From Heliocidaris erythrogramma (Eukaryota; Echinodermata; Echinoidea; Camarodonta; Echinometridae), in assembly GCA_025617745.1 (NCBI GenBank), contig CM046863.1:56867829-56931828 (forward strand): a stretch of 64,000 nucleotides of DNA, in the 5' to 3' direction. Positions 13,006-25,017 of this stretch are shown here, in pieces. Each line of letters starts with the position of its first letter. Positions within the stretch are counted from its first letter, which is position 1. The position numbers and the translations under genes are program-made. The notes below the pieces were generated by a model, which was not told where the DNA came from, did no database searches, and saw only the letters and a program-made list of their open reading frames with translations.

Positions 13006-14006
13006 CAATTATGTATTGAAAGAACTGTGATAGTTCCAATTATTTCTAATCATAAAAATGAATCAAGAATATGAAAGAATGTTGTCTCCTTGGTAACGTG
13101 TGTGCTGGAGATTAGGGGACTTGACGGTACGGTAGTACAATTTATCTCTTCCCTAACTTCTGTTGTTTGTATTTCATTTTCGTTGAAAATATGCATGATG
13201 GCAATATGAACATAATACCTATTTTGTACGGCACTTCCGATTTGAATGAATGATAAAAGTAGAGAGTTTGGTATCGTTGCAGGGCGGTCTTTATAACATG
13301 GCATAGGAATGCAAATTTAAATACACGGTCAAACATATGACTGTTCAAACAAACTGGAAGAAAAGTAGATAACGACATCGATAGCCGATTGAAAGAACAT
13401 CAGTTGTGAGATAATTTCAATGAAATTGACACAGCGCAACTGTGATATCCCATGCCTTGAACTTAGGATACATATAGGTGTCATGGTATTGATTTATAGT
13501 GATAACTGGTAGAGCTCAAGTAGTTAATATTTAAGCATATTTTTATCTACAATCCTCTCGGAGAGGACAGCTGGAGTATTTGGATGGAAGCAAGGGGGCA
13601 CACCCCACCCCCATCCCCTTACAAATTTTCAAGCATGAAACAAAAAATGAAAACGATTTTTCAATCAATCTGATGAGATATTTCCAAGGTAAATTAAAAT
13701 CGATCGCTCTCAAAACCTCAAATATCTATCTTTAAATATACTAATCAAAAGCTTACGCATAAAGAAATAACATTTCAATCAAAACGAAAGTAGGCCAATT
13801 TTGTTTCTTGCTCACTTCTATCCCGATAATATATATATATATATATATATGTATATTCATCGTACTGTTGTTAATGACACCACAATTGATATGAATAATA
13901 AAAGTCAACCAAATTCATAATTTATAATTTACAATTCATGAAGAGAAAGATTAAAAGGAACATTCGTCGACATCCCCCCCCCCTCCCCTCGTGATCTAAA
14001 CTACTT

Positions 14007-16334
14007 GAAGGGTTTAGAATGGATACTTTAGATGTTTCTGTTTTTGTTTGTCATAATTTTCTGAATGAGTATATCTTCCAACAGTATTCAATTCAATTCA
14101 ATTCACTTTATTCACATCCATAAAAGCAACAAGGTATATACAATACATACAACATTGCAACAATTGAATAAGTAAAAAGCACAGTTAAACAACACAAAAG
14201 ATCAAAATGTAGTGGATGTAGGAGATCGGCAAAGGCCAAAGACCTGTCGAGGCCGATCCCCCTTGTCTACATTTTAAAAACAAAACAATAATATGATAAG
14301 ACAAAGTAAGGCAGAACAAATCAAAACAGATAAAGTAACATGACATTACATAGCGAGGAACAAGTAAACAATTAAAAAAGAAGCAAAAATAAAATACGGA
14401 CTAAGTAAAACAAAACAAAACAAACAAACAAACAGGCATTTAATTAATTAGATGTTGATGGAGAGTTGATAAGATATGATTTATATTTATGTTTAAAGGA
14501 TGATAATGATGGACAATCTTTAAATTCTTTTGGCAATTCATTCCAGATGGCAGGCCCTTTGTATGTAATAACTGTTCTAGAAAAACTATACCTATAATTT
14601 GGTATATAAAACGCATTTGAATTTCTTGTTGAATACTTATTTATACTACTATTTAGAATAAAAATATGATCAAAAATTTTCGGCAAGATATGTTTTGAAT
14701 AGCAAAACATAAAATTGGCAAGAAAATAACGGTGTAGATCAAATACATTTACAATTTTAAGCTTTTTGAATAATGGGTCTGTATGAGCAAGATAGGGTGA
14801 TTTAGTAATGATTCTTATTGCACGTTTTTGTAGTAAAAATATTTTTTGTAGTAAAAAGGTTGCACTGCTTCCCCATATTATATTACAATAGGTTAAGTAT
14901 GGCAAGATCATGGTAAGTATATATAATGGCAGTGTGAATTTTAGTCTATTAATTATACCAATGACACATGACATTCTATATGATATTTCATTGATATGAT
15001 CTTTCCATGTAAGTTTATTGTCAATCTTTATTCCAAGTAATTTCACTGAAGTTACTTTATTAATTTCATTGTTATTTATATACAGCTTAATCATTTCTTC
15101 ATCGATGGACTTATTTCTTGTTTTGAAAATCATATAATTTGTTTTGCTAAGATTAATCAATAACTTATTGACAATGAACCAAGAATTGACTTTGACTAAT
15201 TCAGAATTGATTAAATGTCCTACGTTGGATGGATCATTACTGGCAAGAAAGAGGCTTGTATCGTCAGCAAATAAAATGAATGACAAGATATCACTCGCGT
15301 TCGGCAGGTCATTTACATATAAAAGAAATAATAAAGGTCCCAATACCGACCCTTGCGGAACACCAAGTGAAATGTCTGCATAAGAAGACTTAAAATTACC
15401 AATATTTACAAACTGCTTTCGGTTATTTAAATAATTTTTCATCAAATCTAAAGCCACGCCTCTTACACCATAAAAATATAACTTTTGAATTAAAATAGTA
15501 TGGTCTATACAATCAAATGCTTTAGACAGGTCTAAAAAAATTCCAGTTAAAAATTGTTTACTTTCAAAAGATTTGGCAGTTGTTTCAGTAAAATCAATGA
15601 GGGCATGGTAAGTACTATATCCATGTCTAAAACCATATTGCCTACTGTATAAAATATCATTCTGATCAATAAAAGACATTAGTCGATTGTATATTATTTT
15701 TTCAAAAATTTTACTAAATATTGATAAGACAGATATTGGTCTGTAGTTCGTTAAAAGTAGTCTATTACCATTCTTAAAAACAGGTACCACCTTTGCAATT
15801 TTTAGTGAGTCTGGAAAGATGGCAAGATTTATAATATTGCACAGTGGTTTAACTATTGCATGACCTGATCGTTTTAGAATCTTTGGATGGATGCCATCGT
15901 ATCCTGGACTTTTATTAGGATCTAATTTATCTATAATGGACATGATATCATAAGTGTTGACTGGGCTTAAAAATATAGATGATGAAAAATTTCCTTTTAA
16001 CCATTGTGCGCTATTCTGATTCAAGTTATATTCAGGTTCAGGGCAAGAGTTTTTGATCTTATCTTGAACAATTTGGCCAACATTTACAAAAAAATTGTTA
16101 AAAGCATTTACTATTCCTTGTTTATCTGATGTACTCTCGCCATTAATTACTATCTCATTTATATCGTTCTTCTTTGCTTCTTTTTTATTCAATACATCAT
16201 TAACTACTTTCCATGTTGCTTTCATATTGTATTTTGCGGTGGCAAAACTTAGTACTACAAAGATAAATCATTATGAACGTAACAAAAATACTCTACATCA
16301 CAACCGTTAGCTAAATAAAATGCGTTTAAATCAT
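14007..16334 (-). mobile_element. 5'-truncated Jockey-superfamily LINE insertion in U2
   Basis: U4 has a single TGAAGGG at 47099 where U2 has TGAAGGG on both sides (14000-14006 and again just before 16335), so the interval behaves as one insertion with a 7-bp target duplication. It carries the RT frame 14444-16225. The 3' UTR ends near 14085-14100 in repeated TTGAA units beside an AATAAA-like signal; about 75 further bases lie between that tail and the duplication, possibly 3' transduction. The endonuclease half is missing. Confidence 0.65.
14444..16225 (-). CDS. LINE ORF2 reverse transcriptase, open over 593 codons, N-terminally truncated
   Basis: RNA-dependent DNA polymerase of a non-LTR retrotransposon. 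Seen: a pre-RT linker (residues 1-80), LDPNKSPGYDGI (about 101-112), YRPISVLSIFSKIFE (161-175), motif A LDLSKAFDCID (231-241), GVPQGSVLGPLLF (288-300), catalytic FADD (319-322), the LLGIKIDNKLTWKDHI thumb block, YLTYCNIIWG and a C-terminal block with LQKRAIRIITKSPYLAHTDP and GPAIWNELPKEFKD. The order is that of the Jockey/CR1/L2/Crack superfamily. The frame is open about nine codons upstream of the listed ATG to a stop near 16270, so that ATG is not the native start. There is no apurinic endonuclease domain, so it is dead on arrival despite the intact RT, and probably a fairly recent insertion. Confidence 0.9.
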   Translation of the reverse strand: MKATWKVVNDVLNKKEAKKNDINEIVINGESTSDKQGIVNAFNNFFVNVGQIVQDKIKNSCPEPEYNLNQNSAQWLKGNFSSSIFLSPVNTYDIMSIIDKLDPNKSPGYDGIHPKILKRSGHAIVKPLCNIINLAIFPDSLKIAKVVPVFKNGNRLLLTNYRPISVLSIFSKIFEKIIYNRLMSFIDQNDILYSRQYGFRHGYSTYHALIDFTETTAKSFESKQFLTGIFLDLSKAFDCIDHTILIQKLYFYGVRGVALDLMKNYLNNRKQFVNIGNFKSSYADISLGVPQGSVLGPLLFLLYVNDLPNASDILSFILFADDTSLFLASNDPSNVGHLINSELVKVNSWFIVNKLLINLSKTNYMIFKTRNKSIDEEMIKLYINNNEINKVTSVKLLGIKIDNKLTWKDHINEISYRMSCVIGIINRLKFTLPLYILTMILPYLTYCNIIWGSSATFLLQKIFLLQKRAIRIITKSPYLAHTDPLFKKLKIVNVFDLHRYFLANFMFCYSKHILPKIFDHIFILNSSINKYSTRNSNAFYIPNYRYSFSRTVITYKGPAIWNELPKEFKDCPSLSSFKHKYKSYLINSPSTSN

Positions 16335-17204
16335 GAAGGGCAATTTCTTGCTATACAACTTCACTTAAATTAGTTAAAGTTTGAATAGATACATATGATT
16401 TACCCATAAAGGGTGTATTATTTAAGTGTACACATTCCTAGCGATGTAAGTGTGATTTTAGCTTTAGAACGGCAATATAGTTATGCAATTAAAATTCATT
16501 TACTTTGATATCTAGCTATTAAGGCCAAACCTGGAATAATGATAATAACAATGACATGTGACTTAAGAGCTGCTTTCTTCTAATTTGAATCTCTTATTTT
16601 CTTGTGATATCTGGGGTTATTCACTCATACATTTCTAACCATGAACTTTTGTTATGAACATCAATATCTTTATTTTTTAACTTTGCAAGAAGTAAAATAC
16701 TTCTAATTGGGACCAGTACAACATTACGTCCCTGAAACCAAAAATATATATATGGTGCAGGTGCCCTTAATGACAAAATGAGCGCAAAATAAAAAATATG
16801 TGCAAAATGAGATAAGGTTACAATTGGAAGCATCTTACTAATATATATTAACTCATTGACTTCATAATAATTAAATAGATGGAATTGCTATTTATTTTTT
16901 AAAAATCTTTCATAATTCTTAACATATCAAAATTCGATTTTATTCATTTAATTTTAGACAAAGTATGCAGGATATATATATATGAAGAGCTTACAGACGC
17001 CGCAACGAACCTCGGGCCACGAATTATTGGTGCCCCTGCCCTATATCAGAATTAATCAGCATCAAAAACTCTAGGTATATGCCAAATTACATATTTTTAT
17101 GAAAAGTGCACAACTATTTCACTGTTCCGCTGGACAATTTTCCCAGGTCCTGGGCGTTGCTGCCGACTAAGCTTAAGCTGCGTTGAGTAGCGGTCCAATC
17201 AACG

Positions 17205-17437
17205 TACGCCCACAAAACTGCAATGATATAATGGGATGGTTTGTTCCTATTCTGGAGGAAACCCTACAAAAGGTATCGTGTTTAATGACGAAGCGACCGT
17301 GAAATTCTCTTTATGCGTTTCAACCTTTAACCTTGATGGGGTGCAGATAAACATGAATTTGAAGTAAGTAGGGTCCATGGAGTAAGTAAGAGACAGAAAT
17401 CGAACCTGAACTTAAAGTGCAGTGTATTTATTACTAT
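17205..17437 (+). repeat. microsatellite-associated module, copy 2
   Basis: Same module as 4205-4425, ending in CAGTGTATTTATTACTAT, after which the SINE fragment inserted. Confidence 0.55.
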
Positions 17438-17551
17438 AATAATAATAATAATAATAATTATAATTATAATAATAATGTGATTTATATAGCGCCAAATCAA
17501 CTCTGTGGAGTGCTCAAGGCGCATTCAAGAAGAAAAGTAGCTACGAAGAGA
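17438..17551 (-). mobile_element. SINE 3' fragment, reverse orientation
   Basis: Absent from U1 at 4415, where TTACTATCCAAAA is continuous. On the minus strand it reads CTTGAGCACTCCACAGAG, then GGCGCTATATAAATCAC, then (ATT)n: the same 3'-end motif as the SINE at 1013-1283. The tRNA-like head is truncated away. Confidence 0.7.
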
Positions 17552-18242
17552 ATCCAAAATTTTACGAAAGTCCTCTTGCTCGCTTTCCAACAGCCCGCCC
17601 ATCAATGACCAACATTTCTGTTCAATCCTTTCTGATGATGTGCACTACAAATTTCAGTTCGCATTGTATGATGGTAGGAATCAGGTTGCACCTCTCCCCC
17701 ATCATGTCTAGTATTTGTTCGTTTGAGATCTTCTTCAAACATGGTACCCTCAACAACCTTCTCTGACATCACATTTCCACCGCTTCTAGTCTTTTCCGAT
17801 TCTTAGTACACAAAGTCCATCATTCAGTTGGATTTAGTAGTAGTGACTGACTATACATAGCATTTTTTAAGCATTATATTGAAGGTTTAGTTTAGTGATT
17901 TATCACACCAATACATCTGCAACAATCACTAGTACTACCCCAATACATATCGCCAGCATCACCACGACCTATACTGCTACTATTGATATTTTCAATTTCA
18001 ATTCATTCAATTTATTTCAATAATTTTTAAAAAAGTTAAATTTACAAAAAAATATAGCAGAATAACAGTAAAGTGGTGCATGAGTGAGGAGACAGCATAG
18101 GAATATTGGTGCCGCCACACAAAAAAAATGGAATTTCTCTCCCAGAATTCATTAAATCCTGTTGTTCCCTTTACTTATTTAAAGCCAAAGTTAAAACAAT
18201 GTTAATATCGGAATATGCAAGGTAAAATTTCTGTGTCAACTC

Positions 18243-18315
18243 TTCATCATCATCATCATCATCATCATAATCATCACCGTTATCATTATCGTCATCGTCA
18301 TCATCATTTCATCAT
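18243..18315. repeat. (CAT)n microsatellite
   Basis: Imperfect ATC/CAT run matching a shorter run in U1 at 5085-5130. Confidence 0.85.
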
Positions 18316-19439
18316 CACTATGCTTGTAACTTAGGATTTCAATTATTTATCCATTCTGCTTATTTAAATATGTTTTAGCTATTTCATAGTATTTGTCTTG
18401 GGCTGCCACATTCTCAAGCAAATTGCTTATAATGACAGTCCTTCTTCCGCTAATGATTTTATATTTGATGAATTACAATAATATGACAATTTATCATTTC
18501 GTGTTTGTTTTTGAAAAATGATTGTTACATATACTTCTTTATTTATGATTCATTGCAAAAAGTACTTTTGTATTTTATTTTATATAATATGTTACCGAAA
18601 AGTGTGGTACTTATATGAATGCAGAAGAACAAAAAAATAAATAAAAGTGTATAAACAACTTGATACGAAAAAAATATACATATATAACTATAAGAACAGA
18701 GAACCAAAGCAAAGCAAAAATCAAACAATATAACAGTAAGAGTAAAGCCTGATCACACAAACTGTAAACTAAGTATTATAAGTATCAGTGATCCAACCTC
18801 CTTTTTAAAACATTAAGATAAGGACTTCATTTGATATCTGAAAGGTGTCTTTTTCCAGATTTTGGGACCCTTGCAGAAGATTTTTGCTACATTTCTTCTT
18901 GTCAACGGTAAAATGACAGTAGGCACTTCGTGTGGGCATTGATACAAAAGTTACTACACAGACTAAGGGGTTAGGTAGTTTTGTTAAAGCAGAAATACAT
19001 AAAAACTGCTAAATTAAAACAGAGAGATCGGATACATTGAATATGTTCAAATGAAAAAAAAATAATAGATTTGTATGAGCAAGGACATGGCATGGGAAAT
19101 AGCCAGTATAAAATAGTAATTTTCTCTAATCAGAATAAACTAGACACTGAATAGTTAGTTGAAGAACCCCAGGTAACATTGCAGTATTGAAACACTGTAA
19201 ATCCATATCGGTGAAAATTACTTGAGTTTGTATAGTATTCCTATATAATTGGATGATTCGGTACAGCTTAAGTCAATGTCGTCATTCCAAGATAATTTAC
19301 TATCAAAAGTTACACCTGAGAATTTCAATGAACTAGAAACACTTATAGAAATACTGCTGTTGATATGACAAACGCTACTACTCTTTACTCCTATTACTTC
19401 TACTACTACTACTACCACTACTACTACTACTACCATGGG

Positions 19440-20045
19440 CGCCAATCCTCACAGGAATTCTATTCAAGTGGGGGGGGGGGGGGGGGGGACACCCCATTGT
19501 TGCATACAGGTGTGTCCCCCCACTTGAATATAATTCAATATAATACGGTGGATTGGGGGAGAACCGGGGCATAGACCCCTTAAGAAATCAAAACACCATA
19601 TCAAAAAAGAGATCAAATTTCTACCCAAATTTGACATGAAAAGAAGGAAAATGTTTCTGGTTATTTACCAAATGAGCATAACAACACCATGGCCAAGTAT
19701 TAACATAAAGCGTTCCCCAAACCCTCCCCATTTTGACTTTCTACTTGATACGAACCTCACATTCTTAATTTGATTGCAGTTATTTCAAATATGCATGCTC
19801 ATTAACGAATTTGAATGACCGCAAAGACGGAATTGTTACGAATGGACGAATTTGAATGACGATTGACGAATACCATTGCTCATTGTTTTAAATTGATTGG
19901 CGCAATTTGCAATTTGATCGCTGAGATGTTGATTTTGAGCGGCCAAAGACGAATTTGAATTCTGATTTGTTACCGCGATCGCATTTCGGGCGAAATTGAT
20001 TGCTCGAAACGTTAAATTGATTGGAGAAAGTTTGAAATTGACCGG
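19440..20045. repeat. U3-specific segment with poly-G hairpin
   Basis: Inserted in the microsatellite that U1 has at 6085-6170. Contains an inverted repeat: GAATTCTATTCAAGTG plus poly-G at 19454-19480, and the matching CCCCCCACTTGAATATAATTC at about 19515-19536. 19800-20045 repeats short GACGAATTTGAATGAC and AAATTGATTGG motifs. Its edges are hidden by the flanking (TAC)n. Class unknown. Confidence 0.5.
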
Positions 20046-21599
20046 GAAAACCTATACTATACTACTACTACTTCTACTATACGCTTAACGTGGTAGTTAC
20101 AACATACTAGACAGCTTTAATTAATGCAATTCCAAAACTGAGACCCAAATGACAGTTCTACCAATGTTCAAACGTATTTGGGCCTACTTCGTGACAACAT
20201 TCAAAAGCGTACATACCTCTTGATTATACACTGCCTTGCATCTATTGTTGAAATCTAACAGCCCTTGATTTGACAGAGCTTTTGATTCAAAACGTATGTA
20301 TTGAACGAACTGTCGTCATGGTGATAGACTGATAGTGTTCAAAATATTTGTAATCATAGAAAAAATCAAAAACATGAAAAAACGTTGTCTCCTTTGGTAA
20401 CTTGGAAATTTCGGGTAGGATAGAAAAGTTTTAGCAACTCCTGTGGTTTGTATTATGTATTCGTTGAGAATAAGCATAGTGGCATTATAACTACAAGGTC
20501 AATTTTTGACAGCATTTATTTCCGACTTGATTGAATGATGAAATTTCAGAGTTTGGTATAATTGTAGGGTGGTCTTTAAAACATGGTATGCAGAAATATG
20601 AATTTACATACATGATCACATATTTATGTACAAACAAAGGAAGATGAGTAGATAACGACAATTTTGATATTCCATGCCTTAAAGTGAGGATACATAGTTT
20701 GGTAAAATCCTTCATACTGATAAGTGGTAGACCTCAAGTTGATCATATTTTATTTGCTATCCTATCGGAGCGGACCATTCGACTATTTAGAGGGGTGCAA
20801 TGATACATTTATCCAACCTCACAAATTTTTGGGCATGACAAAATTAACTGACTTTTCAATCAATGTGACGAGTTATTTCCAAGGTAAATTAAAATATATT
20901 GCTCTTAAAACATCATGAATTATGATTGATTTTTTTCTTCAAATATTTTCCTTTTAACATCTCTTCTTAGGTTTAAATGTTGAAGCCAACCTTCAATAGT
21001 GAATCAAAGGGAGTATTTGGCCACGTATCAAGGTCAACAGAGTGTAACGGCATTCTTAAAGTATGTTTTAAAATTATATTGGAAATCCCTTCAAACATAA
21101 AAGCCTTTAGCATGAATATGTATGAACTATAAAAAGCATGTCTAAAAATTTTAATCAAGACTATCGTAGGCCAATTTGTTAGATCGCTCGATCACTTCTC
21201 TCAATTGCAAGTATTCTATAAATTCAATGTAGTGGTGTTAATGACACTTCAGTTAATACAAATAGTAAAAGTCAATCAAAGTCATAATGAAGAGACGGAT
21301 TGAATGAACAGTTGTTTCCCTGATAACAATTTAAAACGGAAATTTCAAAATGATATAACTTTGCATATAGGCCCACGGAATCTTTAGGGCTATTTTATAA
21401 TGGGCACCTGCGCTATGTATTTTGTTGATTTCACATATTCAGGCTGGTATTGCAAACGCCTGTTTGACTTAAACCCCTGTCTGCGTTAAAATAGAGCTTG
21501 AATTAAAACCGACTTACAAAGCAAGTCCAGTCTAAATATCTGTACAAAGTTAAACCACACTAGACATGCTAGACTGGAGTTAAATATAAAAGTGAAGTT

Positions 21600-21970
21600 C
21601 AAAATGGGATTTTAGGGCAGGTATAGACTGGGTTTAATGGAAACCGGAGTTCAGAATAAGGGCCATAATGTTTAACTGCTCATAGTTAGAACATTGCACA
21701 ATAATATCACATTAGTGGCATCATAAAAGCAGGCTTAGACTGGGTTTAATTGAAACTGGAGTTCAGAATGGGGGCCATAATGTTTAACTGGTCATAGTTA
21801 GAACATTGTACATAAGGGCAAGTTTAGGCTGGGTTTAAACCACACTTTGACCGTGGTTTAATTATTTAAACCGAAGTTCAGAATATAAAGGGCTATAATG
21901 TTTTACTGATTATTATTAGAAGCACTGTACTCATAACAAATTAGTGGCATGACACTTTAGACTACGGTAT
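21600..21970. repeat. ~110-bp tandem repeat (U3 form, about 3 copies)
   Basis: Successive copies carry AGACTGGGTTTAA, GGAGTTCAGAAT, GGCCATAATGTTTAACTG and CATAGTTAGAACATTG. Copy number differs between duplication units. Confidence 0.65.
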
Positions 21971-22142
21971 AATTCCTAATAGCTTTATAATGGAATGTAA
22001 CTTTATTTGAAATCATGGACATCTAAAGCACTTGTCCGAACTTTGAGTTCAGGAGCTAATCATATACCCTGTGGTGGACACTTTTTTTAATGCGCATAAC
22101 TGACCTCAAGGCCCAAATTATAGGTGACCCTATTTCCAAGAA

Positions 22143-22147
22143 TTGGT

Positions 22148-22180
<33 letters not shown>
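22143..22180. repeat. (TG)n microsatellite
   Basis: Dinucleotide run, longer than the matching run in U1 (about 8635-8651). Confidence 0.9.
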
Positions 22181-22183
<3 letters not shown>

Positions 22184-23732
22184 AATAGACCGCTTCTGTA
22201 ATGTTATATAAATTTCTGCACATATATTCTCTGACCATTTAGTGACGAGCTATTCCATTAACGTGCCATTTTTAAGTGTTTGCATACATCATTTGTTGCT
22301 ATGCCCGGCAAGCTTTCAGGTTGTCAAGAACAACCTTTGAAAGGTATGTATAAAATGTGCAGCCATTACCGAAGCGGTCTATTGGGTTTTTACAGGCGTG
22401 TATCAATCAGATATGATTATTTACGTCTGTGACCGACCATTAACGTCACCATCCGAAACACGTGACTCAGTCTCGAACCTGGGTCCGCGAAATCAGTTTA
22501 TAACTTCCACTGTTAGCTGGATTACAGGTGCAAACCACAAGCCCAGTTGGGCATCAAAAACTCTATGTATACGGTAAATTCCATGTTTTGTTAATGAATA
22601 AGTGCACAGTTATTAAAGTTTACTACTCGGTTAGACTAATTTCCCAGGTCCACATGGCATGCATGAGCGATGCTGCAGCTTGTCCACCCAATTTGCGTTG
22701 AGGAGCGGTCCAATCAACTCGCATCTACAAAACTTAACCCTTTAATTTGCATACGAAGGTGTACAACTTCCTTTGTAGTTTAACATGTAGAAATCGTTCC
22801 ATGCAAGACGACTCCAACGTCATGAATATTCAAAATAAGCGTCGTCAGTTGTCTTCTTATATACACCAATCAGCTGCGTCGCCTTTGCCATGTTTTCTGC
22901 CGCACCCTTTGATTTGCATGTGAATGCGAATAACTTGCAATATATTTTGATATATTGGAATCGCCCTGCGCTTCTTGTTTGTTGAAGATTTGTTTTTCAC
23001 AGACATGTATCAAGTCTGGGACCGACCTATAACGTCACCATCCGAGGTTGTGATAGTTGACTCAATCTTTATGAATATTCATATCAATCGCTGCCAGTGT
23101 TCTTTAATCAGCCGCACATTTTGATTCGCATGTTTTCTTCTGCGTCACGACTATATGATTCAGAAGCCTTGTTGGAAGTACGTCAACTCTTACATTAAAA
23201 ACGTTAGTTCTAGATGCTATTCAAGAGTTTAAGAAGAATAATATGAGTGTATACTTACTTTCAAATTGTCTAGTCCTGACAGGTGTACAAATCAAAATAT
23301 CCACTTCCTGCTTTCTGATCCAATGCAAACTTGTATCAGAGGATAATGGTCAAATTACTGCAGCCATTGCTCCAGGATAATATGATAAATAGCTGTGCTG
23401 CAAAACGAAGTGACAAAACGGTTCCAGAATTAGTTTATTTCAAAGGACATATATTAGATTTAGCTAAAAGGCAAACATGCCTTTAAATCCTACGTTCTGT
23501 GTCTGCATATAGAGAAGGCTTTTGTTTTTTACTTCGGTGAATAGCAGTGCTGTATGAAGAAATTACGAATAGTTTCCTGGTCCGTATAAAATTGATGAAT
23601 CCAGTGTCATATAAAACTATATTCCTCCCAAGGAGGGTGTATACTTTCTATTGTCTTCGTAGAAAAGAAGTTTTAATCAAGAATACAATTAGATCAGTTC
23701 TGATATCTCATAGATAACTGCCTAATTCTTAA

Positions 23733-24664
23733 AGTAGATATTCAAAGAAAATCACAAATATGGCAATTAATGTATCACTAGAAACTGGGAAGCTTACAGA
23801 TGGCAATCTTATAAGTTTTATGTCAACTGCGTATCTGGTGATTATAAAAACAACACAAATAAAAGCTCTTCTCAGCATCTGGAATATCCGAGGATTCGCC
23901 AGAAATATAGCGATGTTTTGATGTCGTCACACTCGGGATCGATCCTGCTTAAGCAGACGACGTCCTATAATGAATGAACGTAATTGCAATGCAATTATTT
24001 ATCAAATTATAAAGAGTTTGGTGTATTTAAACATGACCTTATTTCACACCATTATAAAGGGAAAGTGAAACTGATTCTGATAGCTAAAACCGTTTGATTG
24101 TAAATACATAGGAGAAGGGTCAATGATCAATGAAATAAACCCCACTTTCAAATTGAAAAGCCCTCAGAATAATAGCAGGATGGTATTCGTTCCCTCTTGA
24201 AACGCCGAACATGCCCCGGTGCAAACAGCTGAAAATACAATGGCGTCTTATTTTGTTTACAAGTGACTGATTCCTTTATTTTTTTAACGCTGCATTTTTC
24301 ATCAAAATAATACCATACACGAAGTTAAGAGTGAGGCAACAGACTAACATTAAGACTGACGCTAGTGAAGGAAGAGAAATAAGTGAAGAGGAGATGACAA
24401 AATAGGCTCTGAAAAATGTGTAAGATGTTATGGGACATCGTCTGCTTAGCCAGGACTGGTCCAGGGTGTGTCGTCACATATCTCAGCAGCGTTCGAGGAG
24501 CTCTTCAGCTGCTATATCGGGGGCTGTATTTTACCGTTTTATAATTGATAATAATCATTACTTCAAATGTTTCCAAGCGTTGAATTTGGATAACCTTGTT
24601 TAATTTATGCCATCTATGCAATAATAAGTATTAAGCCAATATTTAAAATCATCAACGTTCTACT
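23733..24664. mobile_element. TTAA-flanked non-autonomous element (~930 bp)
   Basis: Interrupts U3 where U1 (10200) and U4 (50270) are uninterrupted. Flanked on both sides by TTAA (23729-23732, 24665-24668). The ends are inverted AGTAGA, and similarity extends inward to AAATATTGGC / AAATATGGC. A second imperfect inverted repeat of about 50 bases, containing GCAGACGACGTCC and GGACATCGTCTGC, lies inside. TTAA targets are characteristic of piggyBac, but the ends are not the usual CCC-type termini, so family is inference. No transposase frame. Confidence 0.7.
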
Positions 24665-24799
24665 TTAAATACTCCAATTCTGCACTCACAAAACTCTCAC
24701 TGGTCTGCGCTTAAATATAGTATTCAGAGCTCACGATGTGTATCTGTCGCCCCTCCAAATGAAAACTAAATTTCAAACTGACTCCAAAAGGCAATAGCA

Positions 24800-25010
24800 T
24801 ATTTTGGATCGGTTTGTTCCGCTTCTAGTACTAACCCCACAAAGATTATGAAGAGACCATGAAATTCTTTTGTGCTTTCTAACCTTTAACCTTGATGACG
24901 TGCATTAAATGTAAACATTAGAAGAGAGCAAGGAACATGAATGCAATGTATTGCTTTCTATATTCTGTACATAAAGTACCACTTCTACTACCAACGCCGG
25001 AACCACTACC
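24800..25010 (+). repeat. microsatellite-associated module, copy 3
   Basis: GGTTTGTTCCGCTTCTAGTA, AAGATTATGAAGAGACCATG, CCTTTAACCTTGATGACGTG and CAATGTATTG lead into CTACTACC runs. U4 has the same module at 50410-50600. Confidence 0.6.
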
Positions 25011-25017
25011 ATCACCA

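Larger units (their letters stand above)
12490..16984. repeat. duplication unit copy U2 (partial, rearranged)
   Basis: 12515-12760 matches the GTCTAGTCTTGA to GATGACTCC block of U1 (9735) and U4 (49730). It then jumps through a microsatellite (12775-13005) to sequence matching U1 from about 6390 and 7330. So a late part of the unit is fused to an earlier part at a trinucleotide run. After the LINE insertion (14007-16334), 16335-16850 matches U4 47100-47560. 13560-13980 also contains an (AT)n run (13828-13850). Confidence 0.6.
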
